A stretch of 64,000 nt of DNA from Aphanomyces cochlioides (GCA_019828595.1 JAHQRK010000018.1:1426001-1490000); one strand, 5' to 3'. Shown: positions 22,453 through 34,444, numbered from the stretch's first letter. The notes: generated by a model not told the origin, from the sequence alone. Program-made: numbers and translations.

Positions 22453-23189
22453 TATTTTGTTTCCACAACTGAACTATTAAAATTAATATTTTCAAGAATC
22501 GGCGATGTCGACACCAAAGAGATCCACAGGCGCAGGCACACAAAAAACCAAAGGGCACAAGTAGCAAAGCAGCATAGCGTATAGTAGAATAAACCTCACA
22601 AACTCGACTTCTGTACGACAGCTTAAGCTCGATTATCACCCTTCAAGGAATGTAAAGACACTGGTGTTAGATTATTGCTTTTCGCAATCTATCACAACCT
22701 CCAGTGCAATCACAAACAGTGAATTTAACGAGAACAGCTCTAATAACGTTAGTCTACAGTACTAGTCGCGTGTGGAAAATCACGAGTTTCCACCGGCCGG
22801 ACGCACCAGCAGCTTGCGGGTGCACCAAAAACCAAATGAGATCAGATGGCTGTGCTGACTCCTGCTCAAACAATATAGCTATTTTAAAAATTAGTTCAAT
22901 AGTTATTTAGTCCGACTATTACTTCGATAAAGTAAATTAAATAGAATAGTAATTTTTTTCGATTGAGTTAACTATTTAATCTTGACAACACTTGATAAAG
23001 TAAATTTCAAATTTAATTAAGCGAGTGGGACAGACAAGATGACACCAGGACAACTTCCCGACAAGCACCACCCAAATCTTCACCCTGACGCAGTCATGAG
23101 ACTGCGAATATTTGTCGGATTTTTTGGTGAAAATAGTTGACCAATCAGCGTAAAGGGAAGATGACCTGTGGTTTTCTGTGCATTTGGCA

Positions 23190-23687
23190 ATGGCTGCGAC
23201 CAACCCTGATGCCAAACTGAACGATTTCTTTGCCAAGAAGAAGAAGAAGGCGCCAGCAGCATCTGCAAGCACTGCCCCAAAGTCTCCCGCACTAAACCCA
23301 GCGCCTGCACCAGCTGCTGCTCCTTCTACGGGCGCCAAAGTTCTCAGCCCGTCGACCAAAGGTCCAGTGATCCAAACCAAAGGCAAAGCCATTGGCGACT
23401 TGAAAACGGCTGTGACCGATGATCAAGACGACGAAGCTGAAGGGGATGGCGAAGGCAGTGGCCCAACGTCGTTTCAGTGGGCGAAAAAACCAAGGAAGAA
23501 ACCAGTTGCAGCGGAACCAGACAAAAAGTTGGCTATCCACAGCGAACGTGCCTTCCCTACGTTGGGCAATGCATCGGGCTCGGCTCCACACGTCGTGGGG
23601 GCTGGCAAAACGGTCAAGCCACCCTCGGATGTCCGAAGCCAAAACGTATGGGCAAACATTGACGACAGCGACGACGAAGATAAGTAG
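23190..23687 (+). CDS. Small Lys/Ala/Pro-rich protein, CDV3-like
   Basis: An intronless frame of 165 residues, starting 147 bp after the right end of the tandem repeat. The N-terminus NPDAKLNDFFAKKKKKAP matches the L-(D/N)-D-F-F-A-K-(R/K)-(D/K)-K-K-K start of CDV3 homologues. The middle is disordered (PAPAPAAAPS), followed by an acidic patch and TSFQWAKKPRKK, then SERAFPTLG. It ends NVWANIDDSDDEDK, an acidic tail with possible CK2 sites. The CDV3 family has no defined biochemical role. The resemblance is limited to the N-terminal motif, so the name is tentative; codon structure and start context support a real gene. Confidence 0.6.
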   Translation: MAATNPDAKLNDFFAKKKKKAPAASASTAPKSPALNPAPAPAAAPSTGAKVLSPSTKGPVIQTKGKAIGDLKTAVTDDQDDEAEGDGEGSGPTSFQWAKKPRKKPVAAEPDKKLAIHSERAFPTLGNASGSAPHVVGAGKTVKPPSDVRSQNVWANIDDSDDEDK

Positions 23688-23922
23688 CAGTCCCAGTGCT
23701 AACCCATTAATGCATGTCGGTCTTAAAATCCAATGGCAGGTTCATGCACTCAAAGAGACGCGGCAATGCCCATCTTTCGTCTCACTTGTATACGAATCCT
23801 TGCTGTCACGATAGCATCTTGTGTCAAATGACTTTCAGGACGAACTGCATCATCAAATTAAAAACATTAATTAATTCAGAAAATGGATTAAAAATGAATT
23901 CTCTATTGCGAAAACTCCATTA

Positions 23923-24395
23923 ACGTAAATCATCATGAGTGAGCATGGCATCGTGAGTGAGCACCAGTAGAAATTAAGGAGAAGAACCTCCATATTTCAA
24001 TGTTTATATTTATTCGGAAGCCGGATAAATGGCGCGCTTTCTGCAAACTCGGACTGTTGCTTCTCTTATCCTCAAAACTTATATCTCTCAAATTTAATGT
24101 TTCCTTTGAATATTTATACCCTAAACCTTAATACCTCACCTTGATTTTGATACATTATTCAAGATTAAATTGTGTGTTCACTCACGATTCCCAAAAAGTA
24201 AGCAAAATGAAACTTTGGACATCATTAAGGAGTCGTAATGGAGACTAAAATCGCTTACTTTTTCTCTGTTCTTTGAATTCCAAATTCAATCTTTCGTTTG
24301 CGACTTGAACTAGAAAAAAACTCGCAAAACTTATTGAAATACTTGCGCTTGAACTTTTCGGTTCCAAACTTGTGCTCACTCATGATGATTTACGT
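23923..24395. mobile_element. 473-bp MITE with 23-bp TIRs and TA target site
   Basis: The left end ACGTAAATCATCATGAGTGA is repeated inverted at the right end (TCACTCATGATGATTTACGT). The next bases GCA/TGC also match. TA flanks both sides (23921-23922 and 24396-24397). The interior is AT-rich without coding capacity and holds one GCCGGATAA. Typical of a non-autonomous Tc1/mariner-class element; the parent is not in the window. Confidence 0.7.
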
Positions 24396-24816
24396 TATCT
24401 TCAGGGGATGCATCTTGTCTGCACCGCTGGGTGTCCAAGCGACTCAGAAGGCTCCAGGACATTGCAAACTTTTTATCTCCTGGATCCTAGAGCTAGGCAC
24501 CCACCCAGTATGTCGATCTAACAAGAAAGAGTTGGACAATTCGACAACCTTCGTGATATAAATTTTAGCCAATCATATGTTTTAAAACCGTTTTCTCCAT
24601 CTATTTCTGGCAAAACATTTCATCCAATTCAAATTTAATCCATTTTAGTAATTTTAATTGGCTTAAAATAAATATTTACTGAATTTTAGCGAATTAAATT
24701 TTATTTTTGTGTTGAATTTTGACAAATCCGCCACTTTTAATTTTTCCAACAGCCAGTTGGGCGGATTTTATCGGAACCGTGATCTTTATTACGTCGGGAG
24801 AAAATCCGAAGTCGCC
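24396..24816. other. Intergenic upstream of ATG2
   Basis: No gene is seen. AGCCAATCAT at 24569 and TTAATTGGCTTAAAATAA at 24655-24672 are CCAAT-type motifs within 250 bp of the ATG2 start. Confidence 0.4.
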
Positions 24817-27800
24817 ATGTTCTTCAGCTTGACGGCGCTGACCGATCCGGCGCTCAAACGTCTGTACAAGTTTGTGCTCAAGCGCGTACTGGGCAGGTTT
24901 CTACAGCATGAGCTGGACTTGAGTCAGTTGCAAGTTCATTTACGACAAGGCACGCTGCATCTCGTCGAACTTGAGTTGCATGCGGACGCGATCAACGAAA
25001 TGCTCGCGGCGTCCGGATTGCCTTTTCAAATGAAACGTGGTTTTCTTGGATCGGTCAAAGTCACTGTGAGCTATACGAATCTGCTCCATGAAAGTTGTCT
25101 TGTCGCGATTGAAGACGTGGATTTAGTTTTGGAGCCTACGACTACCATACCATCCTCTTCACCGGGTCCTGTCCCATCCAAGGCGTCGCCACAATCCACC
25201 TCAGCGCCATCGCAACCAACATCGACAACACCCACTGCTGCGACAAATGAGTATGAAGTCGACGCTGTCTCACAGGAAGGTTTAGACTTTGTCGCGACAT
25301 GGATCGAGCGCGTGACGTCGAAAATCAAAGTCACAGTGTCGAATCTATGCATAACGCTTGAAGATAGTACATCATGTCCCGTTGCGCTCATGATTCGCGT
25401 GCCGTGGATCGAACTCGTGGACGAAACCCCGCAGGAAGCATATCCATCCACGTCAGTCCTCAAAGGCATTAAATGGAAGGGCCTACGCGTCGAAATCGTG
25501 CATTTGAATCGTGATTCTCTTGAAGAAGACTCTACGCCATTCTCGGTTGTGCCGCTTCTCGTCTGCGATACCACACGTCCAAGTTATCTCCAGCTCAAAC
25601 TATCCCCGTCTATGGTTGAAGTCGACCTCTTTGTGCCATTGATGGAGATCCTTGTGCAGCCTAAACAAGTTGGACAATTGGCGCAACTTGTCGATCTTTT
25701 TACTCGACCCACACCTCAGACATCCACATCAAGTTCTGCTATGTCGTCCTCCATGTATATGTCCATTTGCGATCCACAACAAGCAGCGTCGTGGTGTCCA
25801 CCTGAAGACGATGGAGGCGATGATCAAGCCTTTCCTCTTTCTCTGACTGAATTTCAGCGCATTGAACGTTTGCTTCAACAATACCAACAAAATAAGCCTA
25901 CATTGCAGCGAATGTCGTCTGCAGAGAGTGTCGAGAGTGCTGGGCTTTCGGACATCGATGACGAAATGTTTCATGACTGCGAAGAGCCCATGATGGCGCA
26001 GTCCATGTACATGAGCGCTCGTCAACCAACTGAGGAATCTTCCATGCTTCAGCGTGTCAAAATCCATTTTCTTGATATCGAAGCAACGATGCTATACGAA
26101 GACTTAGTCGATGAAGAGGCTATCGCAGATGGACTTCCCGACGTATCGAAAATGGAGCGCCTTGTTTGGAGAATTCACGATGGAGTAGTTCAAGCCATAA
26201 TTCATGACCCTCACCCGAAGAACCTCCACATATCGTTGCATCACGTCAGTTGCGAAGAGCGTTTGGTACCAAGACTGTCTGTGAACGACGACGAAGGCGC
26301 TGAACTATCAAACCCATGGCTACGTTTCCTTGGTGATGAAAAAGATGTCGTCATACATCTTCAACTGGATCCACTTGGTCATTCGAGCTGCATTATCCAT
26401 GCGCAGCCACTCCAAGTTGAAGTCGATCTGTTCATGATCAACCGCCTTCAAGCCTTCTTCGCCTCGTCGACGTCTTCGTCTTCGATTTCTTCCAAACGAA
26501 CGACAGAGGAAACATCGCCTTCGTCGCCACCAATGCAATTTGAAGTGCATTTTCCATTTGTTCACGTACACGTCCGGTTTCCGCTCATTCCGAGCGATCG
26601 CATCAGATTTGGTCCCAGCAGTCGTCGAGGTCTTGCTGAAGATGTGCTTCAAATTCATTTTGAGCACGTCAAGCTCTCCACATCCACCATGGCGTGGGAC
26701 CAATTCCACTTAGAATTGCATTACCCACCCAATTTCAATCCACGCTGTGAAGAACGATTAGTGGCATTGATTTGTTCTTCCAATTCGCAAGCGCAATGCA
26801 GCTGGAGCGTCCAGACACCGACAATGGAACAACTCCAAGAAGCAGCCCATGTTAAAGCCAACATGAAGGAAACTTTTGGATCTGATGCGGAACAGGGCGA
26901 AGTAAGCACGGCCGATGGGCTTGACGCTTGGCGGCAGACCGAATTGCTGGAAAAGGCATGCATTATGGCATCGCTGACTGTGGCCCGTTTGCATATCCCA
27001 GAAGCAACTGTCGTGGTGGATAAACCCATTTATGATCGCCTCATGATTCTCACTGATGCGCTCTTCACAATAAATCCTGTCGATATTACAGGCTTGGCCA
27101 AGGTGACCACTATTCAACCGTGCAACATGAGCATGGAAATTATGTGCGATGCGTTCCACGTTGCTCTTCGCAACGAGAACGTACCACCATATCGACTTGA
27201 GCTCGAACATGTTCGTATTTTTTCTCTCAGCGGGTGGCTTGGATCGCTCACGTCGCGACTTCACGTTGTGGCGCAAGAATTGACACTCTTTGAAGGTGCA
27301 ACGCCTGTTTTGTACAAAATTGCCTGGGGACGGCCGCACGAAGGTCAGTTTTTTCTTCCTGCAACGTGCTAAACGAAGTACGTAGGACCTATGCTCTTGT
27401 TTCTCCAAGAAACCACCGAATTGGCTGAAGACATGCGAGATATCAGCCTCCAATTGCACTTTTCACATCCAACTTGGCGGTGCGTGTCTTGTCCGCATTC
27501 CTTTTTACTGAACGTGCTCTAGATATGACATGAGCTCGAATTGGCTCGGGGATTGCCTCAATGTGTTGCTCACAACGTACCCACCAGCAATTGTTCCTCT
27601 CGACACTCCGAACAGCGACGTGTTTGACGCAACCCAGACTCCGATTCCGTTAGCCATGCCGATCAAAACAGTCTTTACAAAGCTTGTCGTACAGTGCTAC
27701 CAGGCTGTTCTCGACTATGCTCCACCAGATATCACTTCGAGAGCATTGTTGGTGATTGGCAAACTCTGCTTAAGCTCAAATTTGGTCACGGATGCAGCCG

Positions 27801-30800
27801 TGCAGGGGTATGATGTGCATTAATGCTGTCGTGCAATGACTCCTTGACTAGGTACAAAGTCAGCGTGAACGAGTTGGGCTTGTTTGTGCATCCGTCTCGC
27901 ATGGAGCCAAACGTGTATGTGCTGGAAGACTCTTGGCTCGACAAAAGTCGCCCGCGCGAGCTCTTGTCCATGCAAGAAACAATCGAAAATCTGGGCTTCT
28001 TGCAGGTCTCCACGTTGGACTTTGCAGACGTGTTTGTCCGAGTGAGTGACGACCAGATGAATTTAGAGCTTTGTCTCGGGACTATCAAGCTCAAAGTGTG
28101 CTTTGATTCATGCGAGACAATGTGTTTGGTCTTCACAACGTGGTGGGAAGAATTTGCCAAGAATTCGCCTCCCGAAGAAAAACCTGCTCCAATTCCAATC
28201 GAAGTGGCAGACATTGCACCACAGCAAACAGTGCCGCCGCTAAACATACTAGACCAAATCGATTTTCACATGTTTGAACCGTCCTCATCAACAATGCGGG
28301 ACACCGAGGCGCGAATTTTGAAAGCACAAGTACAAGAAGCAAAGAAACCACCCGTGAAGCGAGCCCCGTCTGCACCACTGGTCATAGAGGATTTCTTTGG
28401 GGAGGACAAGCCACAAGAATCGTCGTCTCCGTGGTTTATTTCCAATAGCTCCATGACCGAACACGCCGCCGCATCGTCACCCGCTGACAGAGTCGAATCA
28501 CCGGTATTATCAACTATTAATTATCTCCGGTTACTGAATTTATCTAGGCTTTGCAAGAAGCGAGTGCTCGATGGATTCCACCAGAAGCAAATGACAGCTT
28601 GAAAGTGGCATCATCTTTTAAAGCAGTCGTTGATGATGACGATTACGACGATGATGACACTTACGACGAAACGACGGACATGACTATGAGCGTTAGCATT
28701 AATGACACAGAAGAAGTCGAGTTAGACTTAAATTTGGACGGTGATATGCGATCTGAATTGAATCGACTACTCGAAGAAGACGATCCCGGTGTCATGACAG
28801 AAGACGAAGAATTGAGTCCTCGTAGCAGCAGTGTGCTCAGCCCACCGGAGTCTCCCACGACGAACGAAAACTCAGGTATCTGTGTTCAGCTTCGTTGTAA
28901 AATCTATTGTTTCTGTAGCTCGATGGTATAACGAGAATCACTTAAATGAGCCACCAGCAATTTATTTGCATCACGTTGAAATCCCGATTGCAGGCGCGGC
29001 CGCCGCGCTCTCGTTTGGCGAGAAGGAGCTTGCATCTGCGATTCAGACTATGACCAAGTAGATCAATCTTCAGCTATATCGGCATTGACCTTGGCTGTGT
29101 AGTGAATGTCCAAACATGAAGACGCCTGTCATGGTGAAAAGTATTTTGCTCCGTGATTTCAACGTGGAAATGAGACTCTTTGGTGGTCATGATTGGAATC
29201 CAGTGACTCCCTCAAGCACTGCACCGCCGCCACCGCCTCCAACCTCAGCGAGTCCGTCGCAAGGCAATACAAAACAATCTCTACTCAACGCGCTTTTGGA
29301 AAATTACGTGGATGAGTCGGAGAAATTAATGAAAGAAAAGCCAAAATCCCGGCCATCGAAACACCGCAAGACGGAAGAAATGCTCGAATTGAGACTATCC
29401 AATATCAAGGTAAGTTTAGTAATGAATAGTTGAAGACTTAGGCCACTTTCTAGCTCCGACTGGACTTGTACGCTGAAGCAACGCCGCAGCCGCTGGCTCA
29501 AAATACCGTTTTGCATGTTGGCGATGTGGAAATTCTTGACTACATTAGCACGTCCCAAATCCGAAAGTTGTTGTGCTACTGGAAGAGCGACACACTCCAT
29601 CCACGGGAAACTGGCACGCCATTGTTTCATTTTCATTTGATGACTGTGCGCTCATCGGCGACTGAAGAGCACAGATTAAAACTCAAATTTCTTCCACTAC
29701 GCATAAACCTCGATCAAGACGTGCTGGATTTCCTCAAGCAGTTTAGTCAAACTTCAACGCCGGCGCCAGCCAAGCCGCCGGTTGTTGAGACTAAACCCGA
29801 TGTCCCGACGGCGCTTCCTGCACCAACCGTCATTAGCGAAAAACAAGAGGTGACTGCGTCTTCAAGCGCGTATTTCTTTCAAAGCGTGGACATTCGATCA
29901 TTCAAGATCAAAATTGATTACCGTCCACAGGTAAACGAGTGCACTTTGGATTTGAATTGATAAGTCGTTTAGCGCGTTGATTTCCAAGCGCTGCAAGCGG
30001 GGGACTACCTAGAAGTGATCAATTTGTTTGTCCTCGAAGGCATGGAGCTGTCGCTACGGCATATCAAATTGAGCGGTGTCGACGGCTGGGACGCTTTGAT
30101 TAATCAAACGTTGATCCATTGGGTACAAGACATTTCAAGGTTCACATTCTCCTTTAATGGTCGTTATCCTCAAGCCCATGTGTAGACATCAAATTCACAA
30201 ATGCTTGGCCAGCGTGGTGCCAATGCGATCGATCACGAATATTGGCGCTGGTGCTGCGGATTTGATCCTATTGCCCATGGCACAATATGGAAAAGATCGC
30301 CGAGTTGTGCGGGGCTTGCGCAAAGGTGCTTAACTTTCCCACCTGGACGCTTTTTCTTAAGAAAAACTAGGCGCTACGAGCTTCTTGAAGAGCGTCACGA
30401 TTGAAACTCTCAACACAGCATCCAAGCTGGCTCGTGGCACGAAATCACTCCTTGAAACAGCCGACCACGTCATGCACGACTCGAAGAAGAAAAAGACTCA
30501 CTTCAATTCACGCAAGGGCAACACACATGCGCGGTATTTGATGAGCCAGCCAGCTAATGCCACAGAAGGGCTCAATCAAGCCTACGCGTCCATTTCGAGG
30601 GTACACCTTGATCAAAATCTCTCTTTTAACTCAATGGCAGGAATTGCATGTGGTTGCCAAGACAATTGTAGCTGTGCCTTTGCTGGAATACCAACGCACG
30701 GGATCTCATGGGTACTTGAAAGCGGCTTCAGCTTGTATAAACTGATAGTGCGTGTAGATATGTGAAGAGTGTGATTCGAGCCGTGCCTGTGGCAGTCCTC

Positions 30801-30914
30801 CGCCCCATGATCGGAGCTACAGAAGCAGTCTCTCGAGCATTGATCGGTGTCCGAAATGCCGTCGATCCAGAGATGAAAGAAGACATGGAGAATAAATTCA
30901 AAGACATGTCGTAA
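24817..30914 (+). CDS. ATG2: Autophagy-related protein 2 (ATG2 lipid-transfer protein)
   Basis: Thirteen exons (24817-27343, 27386-27479, 27523-27807, 27852-28503, 28548-28875, 28919-29057, 29103-29409, 29454-29930, 29973-30139, 30186-30325, 30371-30600, 30641-30711, 30758-30914) sum to 5574 nt, or 1857 residues, with introns of 40-46 nt. The N-terminal chorein-type region is clear (LYKFVLKRVLGRFLQ, LDLSQLQVHLRQGTLHL, VSYTNLLHESCLV). The mid-region block HHVEIPIAGAAAALSFGEKE and the RLFGGHDW motif are characteristic of ATG2. Next comes PLRINLDQDVLDFLKQF. The C-terminal ATG2_CAD/ATG_C part has ATSFLKSVTIETLNTASKLA and VAVLRPMIGATEAVSRAL. It moves phospholipid from the ER to the growing autophagosome. 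The start at 24817 gives the conserved N-terminus; the frame is open 36 codons further upstream. Confidence 0.95.
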
Positions 30915-31182
30915 GATGACTCAAATGAAATTAATACAAAAGTACACTCTCGGATCTCTTTCGCGTCTTGGCACCACCAGCGACAGCCACCCTTCCTCTA
31001 CAACGACCCACTCGTCCATCAATAATTTCATTCTCTGCACATTGGTTCTGCCACGTCATAAGGATAATTTGTCAATACTATTTTAAATACGTTTGAAATA
31101 CAAAATCAACTTGTTTTAAAAATCTAATATTTTTTGTTTTTTTAAATCAACAATTTGTATTTAAAACTAAATTCTTGGGAAG
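30915..31182. other. AT-rich spacer
   Basis: The 3' flank of ATG2. Nothing recognisable apart from T/A runs. Confidence 0.4.
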
Positions 31183-31184
31183 TA

Positions 31185-31833
31185 CTACACCATTTGCCGG
31201 TTTTTTTCGTTTAACTTGCGATATATTTCGTATCATTTGCAATATATTTCGTATCAGTGCAATATATTTCGTATGACTTGCATTTAATTTCGTGGTCAGC
31301 GACGAAAATCGATTTATATTTCGCATGACTTGCATTATATTTCATACCTCTTGCATTTAATTTCATATTTTTTGCTTATATTTCGTATCACGTGCATTTA
31401 AATTCGTAGTAATGCAAAATATATTCAACGACCTATTGAGATATGAAGTTTCACATGTGTTGCAGTGTTGGCTTGAGCTATGAATTTGCGACGGGCAAGC
31501 GCATATGAACTCTGCCGAGCTTAATTGATGCTCGCATTGACTTATATGGTGATTGAAGTGTCCCATCAATTTCTTATGAGGTCGATAACAATGTTTTGTT
31601 AATTTTTCTATGTACTTTTTCTCTTTTCTGCGAATTTAAATGCACGTTATACGAAATATAAGCTAAAAAATACGAAATTAAATGCAAGAGGTATGAAATA
31701 TAATGCAAGTCATGCGAAATATAAATCGATTTTCGTCGCCGGCCACGAAATTAAATGCAAGTCATACGAAATATATTGCAAATGATACGAAATATATCGC
31801 AAGTTAAACGAACTAAACCGGCAAATGGTGTAG
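31185..31833. mobile_element. 649-bp miniature element of the Tc1/mariner family
   Basis: It is bounded by CTACACCATTTGCCGGTTT and its inverse, with TA on both sides (31183-31184, 31834-31835). The terminal inverted repeats are unusually long, about 220 bp each. They consist of short phrases such as TGCAATATATTTCGTATCA and TTGCATTTAATTTCGTGGTC, and they match the ends of the full-length element at 35025-37129. The 200-bp interior has no transposase. It is a non-autonomous derivative of that family. Confidence 0.85.
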
Positions 31834-31835
31834 TA

Positions 31836-31878
31836 TAAGCTAAAAAACGAAATTAAATGCAAGAGGTATGAAATATAA
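31836..31878 (-). mobile_element. Left remnant of a second family member, split by Harbinger-1
   Basis: 43 bp matching the inner TIR phrase TTAAATGCAAGAGGTATG. The sequence resumes at 34340 and runs to the terminal GGTGTAG at 34442, so a 2.46-kb Harbinger sits inside it. Its own left end is missing. Confidence 0.65.
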
Positions 31879-32092
31879 GAGGCTGGTCTGCCAGCGTGAA
31901 TATTCATGTTTCGTTGCAAAGACATGCAGCTGACGAATTTTGATTGGCTGTTGCAGCAAACGTCCGGATAGCATTCATGTCCCGAAATCGTACACGGAAG
32001 GTGACTCCACACACGAATGGTCCATTCCTGTGTGGTGTTGCCACTTCATGTTTCAGCAATAGCAGTCAGTCAATACTTTGCCTCCGTGTACG

Positions 32093-33040
32093 ATGACCAC
32101 CGATCCCAGCGAGCCTGCTCCCATCACTGAACAAAGCCCGCTTGACTTCAATGGTGTCACATTTACGTGTCATGCTGTTAATTTATGTCCTAGGTCTATC
32201 AGGTCCTTCACCACGACTAGCGGCCAAGAAGAAACTCAAGTCCAAGCCCTCTCCTATGTCTGTTTGGTGCAACGCGAGTGTTGCTAGCTTTTTTTTCTTG
32301 CGATATCGATCACATTTGAAGCAATCATTTGAATCAAAGAACAATCACACGAAAAAAGTTGCCTTTGAGATTTTGGCTGCGGAGCTCTCGGCAGAAATGT
32401 GACGTGAATTTTCTGCAAAACAGTGCCAAGATAAGGTAGATAGAGTATTCTGGGTGGCACACATATAAATCGTCGTTAGTTTGCTAGAATGAAAGCAGAA
32501 TGGTCCTTGTCAAAGCCGACTTTACCTGCACCAACTGGAAATGATGAACTACCACCGCAGCCCCTGCACTACGAGATTATGCAAGAATATTGGGGAACAA
32601 AACTTGGCTTTCAAAGAGAATCTCTCATGTCCACAGACGACTGTAGCGATGCAGAAGTGGCCTCCGTTGGTTTGGAATCATCAGGTCTATTTGATATTTA
32701 GAATTGATTTAACAACCTCCATGTAGAGTCCGAGAAAAATATATGCAATGAGCGAGTAAAGCGAATGAACGACACAACTATTTCAAATCGTGAAAGAAAG
32801 AAAGCGAAGCGAGAACATGTCAAGACGCAGTCAGAGGCACTAGAGGCTGGCTTCAATGCCATGAAAGAAGGCTTGATATCTCTTGGGCAGTCAATTGCAA
32901 GCGTGCAGACACAACAGCCCACACCACAACCACAAAACAACGAAGATGCATTGAAAGAAATACTGCAGGCCGTTCAAGCTCAGGCAACAACAATGGCGCA
33001 GCTTCTAAATCATTTAGTCAAAGGCAATAAGGACATGTAG
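32093..33040 (+). pseudogene. Harbinger Myb/SANT-like accessory protein (broken)
   Basis: Exon 1 (MTTDPSEPAPITEQSPLDFN) joins across a 42-nt intron to GLSGPSPRLAAKKKLKSKP. Next is a trihelix-like segment (FFFLRYRSHLKQSF...NHTKKVAFEILAAELSAEM). An in-frame TGA then interrupts it before REFSAKQCQDKV, which is the natural continuation of such domains. The reading frame is also shifted before MKAEWSLSKPTLPAP. The C-terminal exon after a 43-nt intron near 32684-32726 is a Lys/Gln-rich coiled coil ending VKGNKDM. In this superfamily the protein delivers the transposase to the ends. Judged inactive in this copy. Confidence 0.65.
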
Positions 33041-34201
33041 TCCTATAATATATATTTCTTGCATGTACTTTTCATACACTAAACTTGCTAAAGCACGTCG
33101 CTTCATTTTTGCAGCACGTCGTAGTATTTGATTTGGCTCTTCATCATCTTCGTCGGCAGCTTGAACATAATCATTTCGGTCGCGACGATCGTTCTCATCG
33201 TAAAACAAATTGTCATTAAAGTGGTGGAAGATATTGTGAAGGACAAAACAAGCCGTCACAATCACGACTGTTTTTCTGATCGACTTTTCACTCATGACAG
33301 TTTTCAATATACGAAACCTTTCTTTGAGTCGTCCAAATGCACATTCTACTGGCATTCGACAGCTAGCATGCGCGTAATTAAAATATTTTTTACGCTTTGA
33401 AAGCTTTCCACCCTCTTCATGAGGCAAATAAGGTACAATGAGCCATGGCAACATGGTATAACCAGAGTCGCCAATTATATAGCAACCTCGGGGTATCTTC
33501 TTTCGTATCAAGCGTCCCAATGTGGACACGCGCCATATTTTCCTATCAGAAAACGACCCTGGACGAATGTCAACGGACAAAAAACGCAAATTTGAGTCGA
33601 CCATGGCTTGAATATTGAGTGAAGGGTCACCATTCCTATTATAAAACCCTTCATAGTTAGACGGTCTCTGTATATCAATCAGTGTTCCATCAACGGCGCC
33701 CACGATACCAGGTAGATTTTGTCTGTGGTAAAAGCCTCGTTCAACAGCATTCCATTCGTCGCTGTCTCGAGGTAATTTAATCCATTCTTTAGCAGCTTTT
33801 GCCAAAGCAACTGACATCACACCAATAATCTCAATACACCATGTTTTTGAGACACCAAAGTCAGCTGAAACTTCTCTATACCCACCTTCCGAGCCTAAGA
33901 AGTACAACAGCACTGCCACTTTCTTTTCAAAGGAGTGTCGGCTTTGTCGCTGGTAAGTTTAGTCAATAAATACACGAATCATGGCCACCAGACTGGTGAA
34001 TGTCGCCTGAGGTCATCGCAGGTTGTGTAGGAACCACTGATCGTACTTCGAATCATGCAGCATTTCGTCGAAATCAACCTGTGTTACTGTCAATATATTG
34101 TACTTCTGGGCGACCTCTCGTCCAAGTATTGAAGCAGCAGCGATGGCTGCCATGGCAACGACTGATGCGATAGCAGGGACGACATTGACATGAAACACCA
34201 T
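33014..34201 (-). pseudogene. PIF/Harbinger DDE transposase (two in-frame stops near the N-terminus)
   Basis: A 301-residue open stretch holds the DDE_4/Harbinger core. GIVGAVDGTLIDIQRP gives the first Asp, YIIGDSGYTMLPWL the second Asp, and PVECAFGRLKERFRIL the Glu. LHNIFHHFNDN and an acidic tail follow. The upstream part in the same frame (from the ATG at 34201: REVAQKYNILTVTQ, then DEMLHDSKYDQWFLHNLR) is cut off by a TGA at 34013-34015. A second stop TAA lies at 33959-33961, after which the frame runs on into SRHSFEKKVAVLLYFLG. The catalytic residues are intact, so the inactivation is recent or the stops sit in an unrecognised intron. Confidence 0.8.
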
Positions 34202-34339
34202 GACCAAGATCAATTTTTCGCAAGAGATTTGCAAACATGAAAGTTCAGTGACCAGAAAGGAATATGCATGCCTATTGACTACGGATAAAATTACCGGACG
34301 AAACATGAAAGGGAATATTCATGCTGGCCGACCACGCTC

Positions 34340-34442
34340 TAATGCGAAATATAAATCGATTTTCGTCGCGGGCCACGAAATTAAATGCAAGTCATACGAA
34401 ATATATCGCAAGTTAAACGAACTAAACCGGCAAATGGTGTAG
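34340..34442 (-). mobile_element. Right remnant of the Tc1-family copy interrupted by Harbinger-1
   Basis: It contains TGCGAAATATAAATCGATTT through AACCGGCAAATGGTGTAG and is flanked by TA at 34443-34444. It pairs with 31836-31878 as the two halves of one older insertion. Confidence 0.7.
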
Positions 34443-34444
34443 TA

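Larger units (their letters stand above)
18622..23043 (+). repeat. 1.18-kb tandem repeat unit, copy 2 (interrupted by a transposon)
   Basis: It has the same left end (18622) and right end (about 23043) as copy 1, with about 90 percent visible identity in the left 80 bp and in the last 590 bp. It is lengthened by an insertion inside the core (about 18950-19185), a repeat-rich insert at about 19450-19690, and a 2.7-kb pogo transposon at 19774-22452. Its core (18704-19374) runs in the opposite direction to the core of copy 1. Confidence 0.8.
31879..34339. mobile_element. PIF/Harbinger transposon 1 (TAA target site)
   Basis: 2461 bp with imperfect TIRs: GAGGCTGGTCTGCCAGCGTG on the left and the inverse of GAGCGTGGTCGGCCAGCATG on the right, both followed by AATATTC. 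TAA duplications flank it (31876-31878 and 34340-34342), the TWA target typical of this superfamily. It carries the two expected genes, a Myb/SANT-like protein (plus strand) and a DDE transposase (minus strand), whose 3' ends overlap by 27 bp. Both genes contain stops. It is inserted in a Tc1-family repeat. Confidence 0.87.

Noticed and set aside
18056..23043. The two 0.58-kb direct repeats considered as LTRs of a retrotransposon
   Set aside because: They are the right parts of two tandem units; the DNA between holds a DNA transposon with its own TIRs and no reverse transcriptase.
31363..31569. Short minus-strand frame inside the 649-bp miniature element
   Set aside because: It lies in the non-coding interior and inverted repeat of a MITE.
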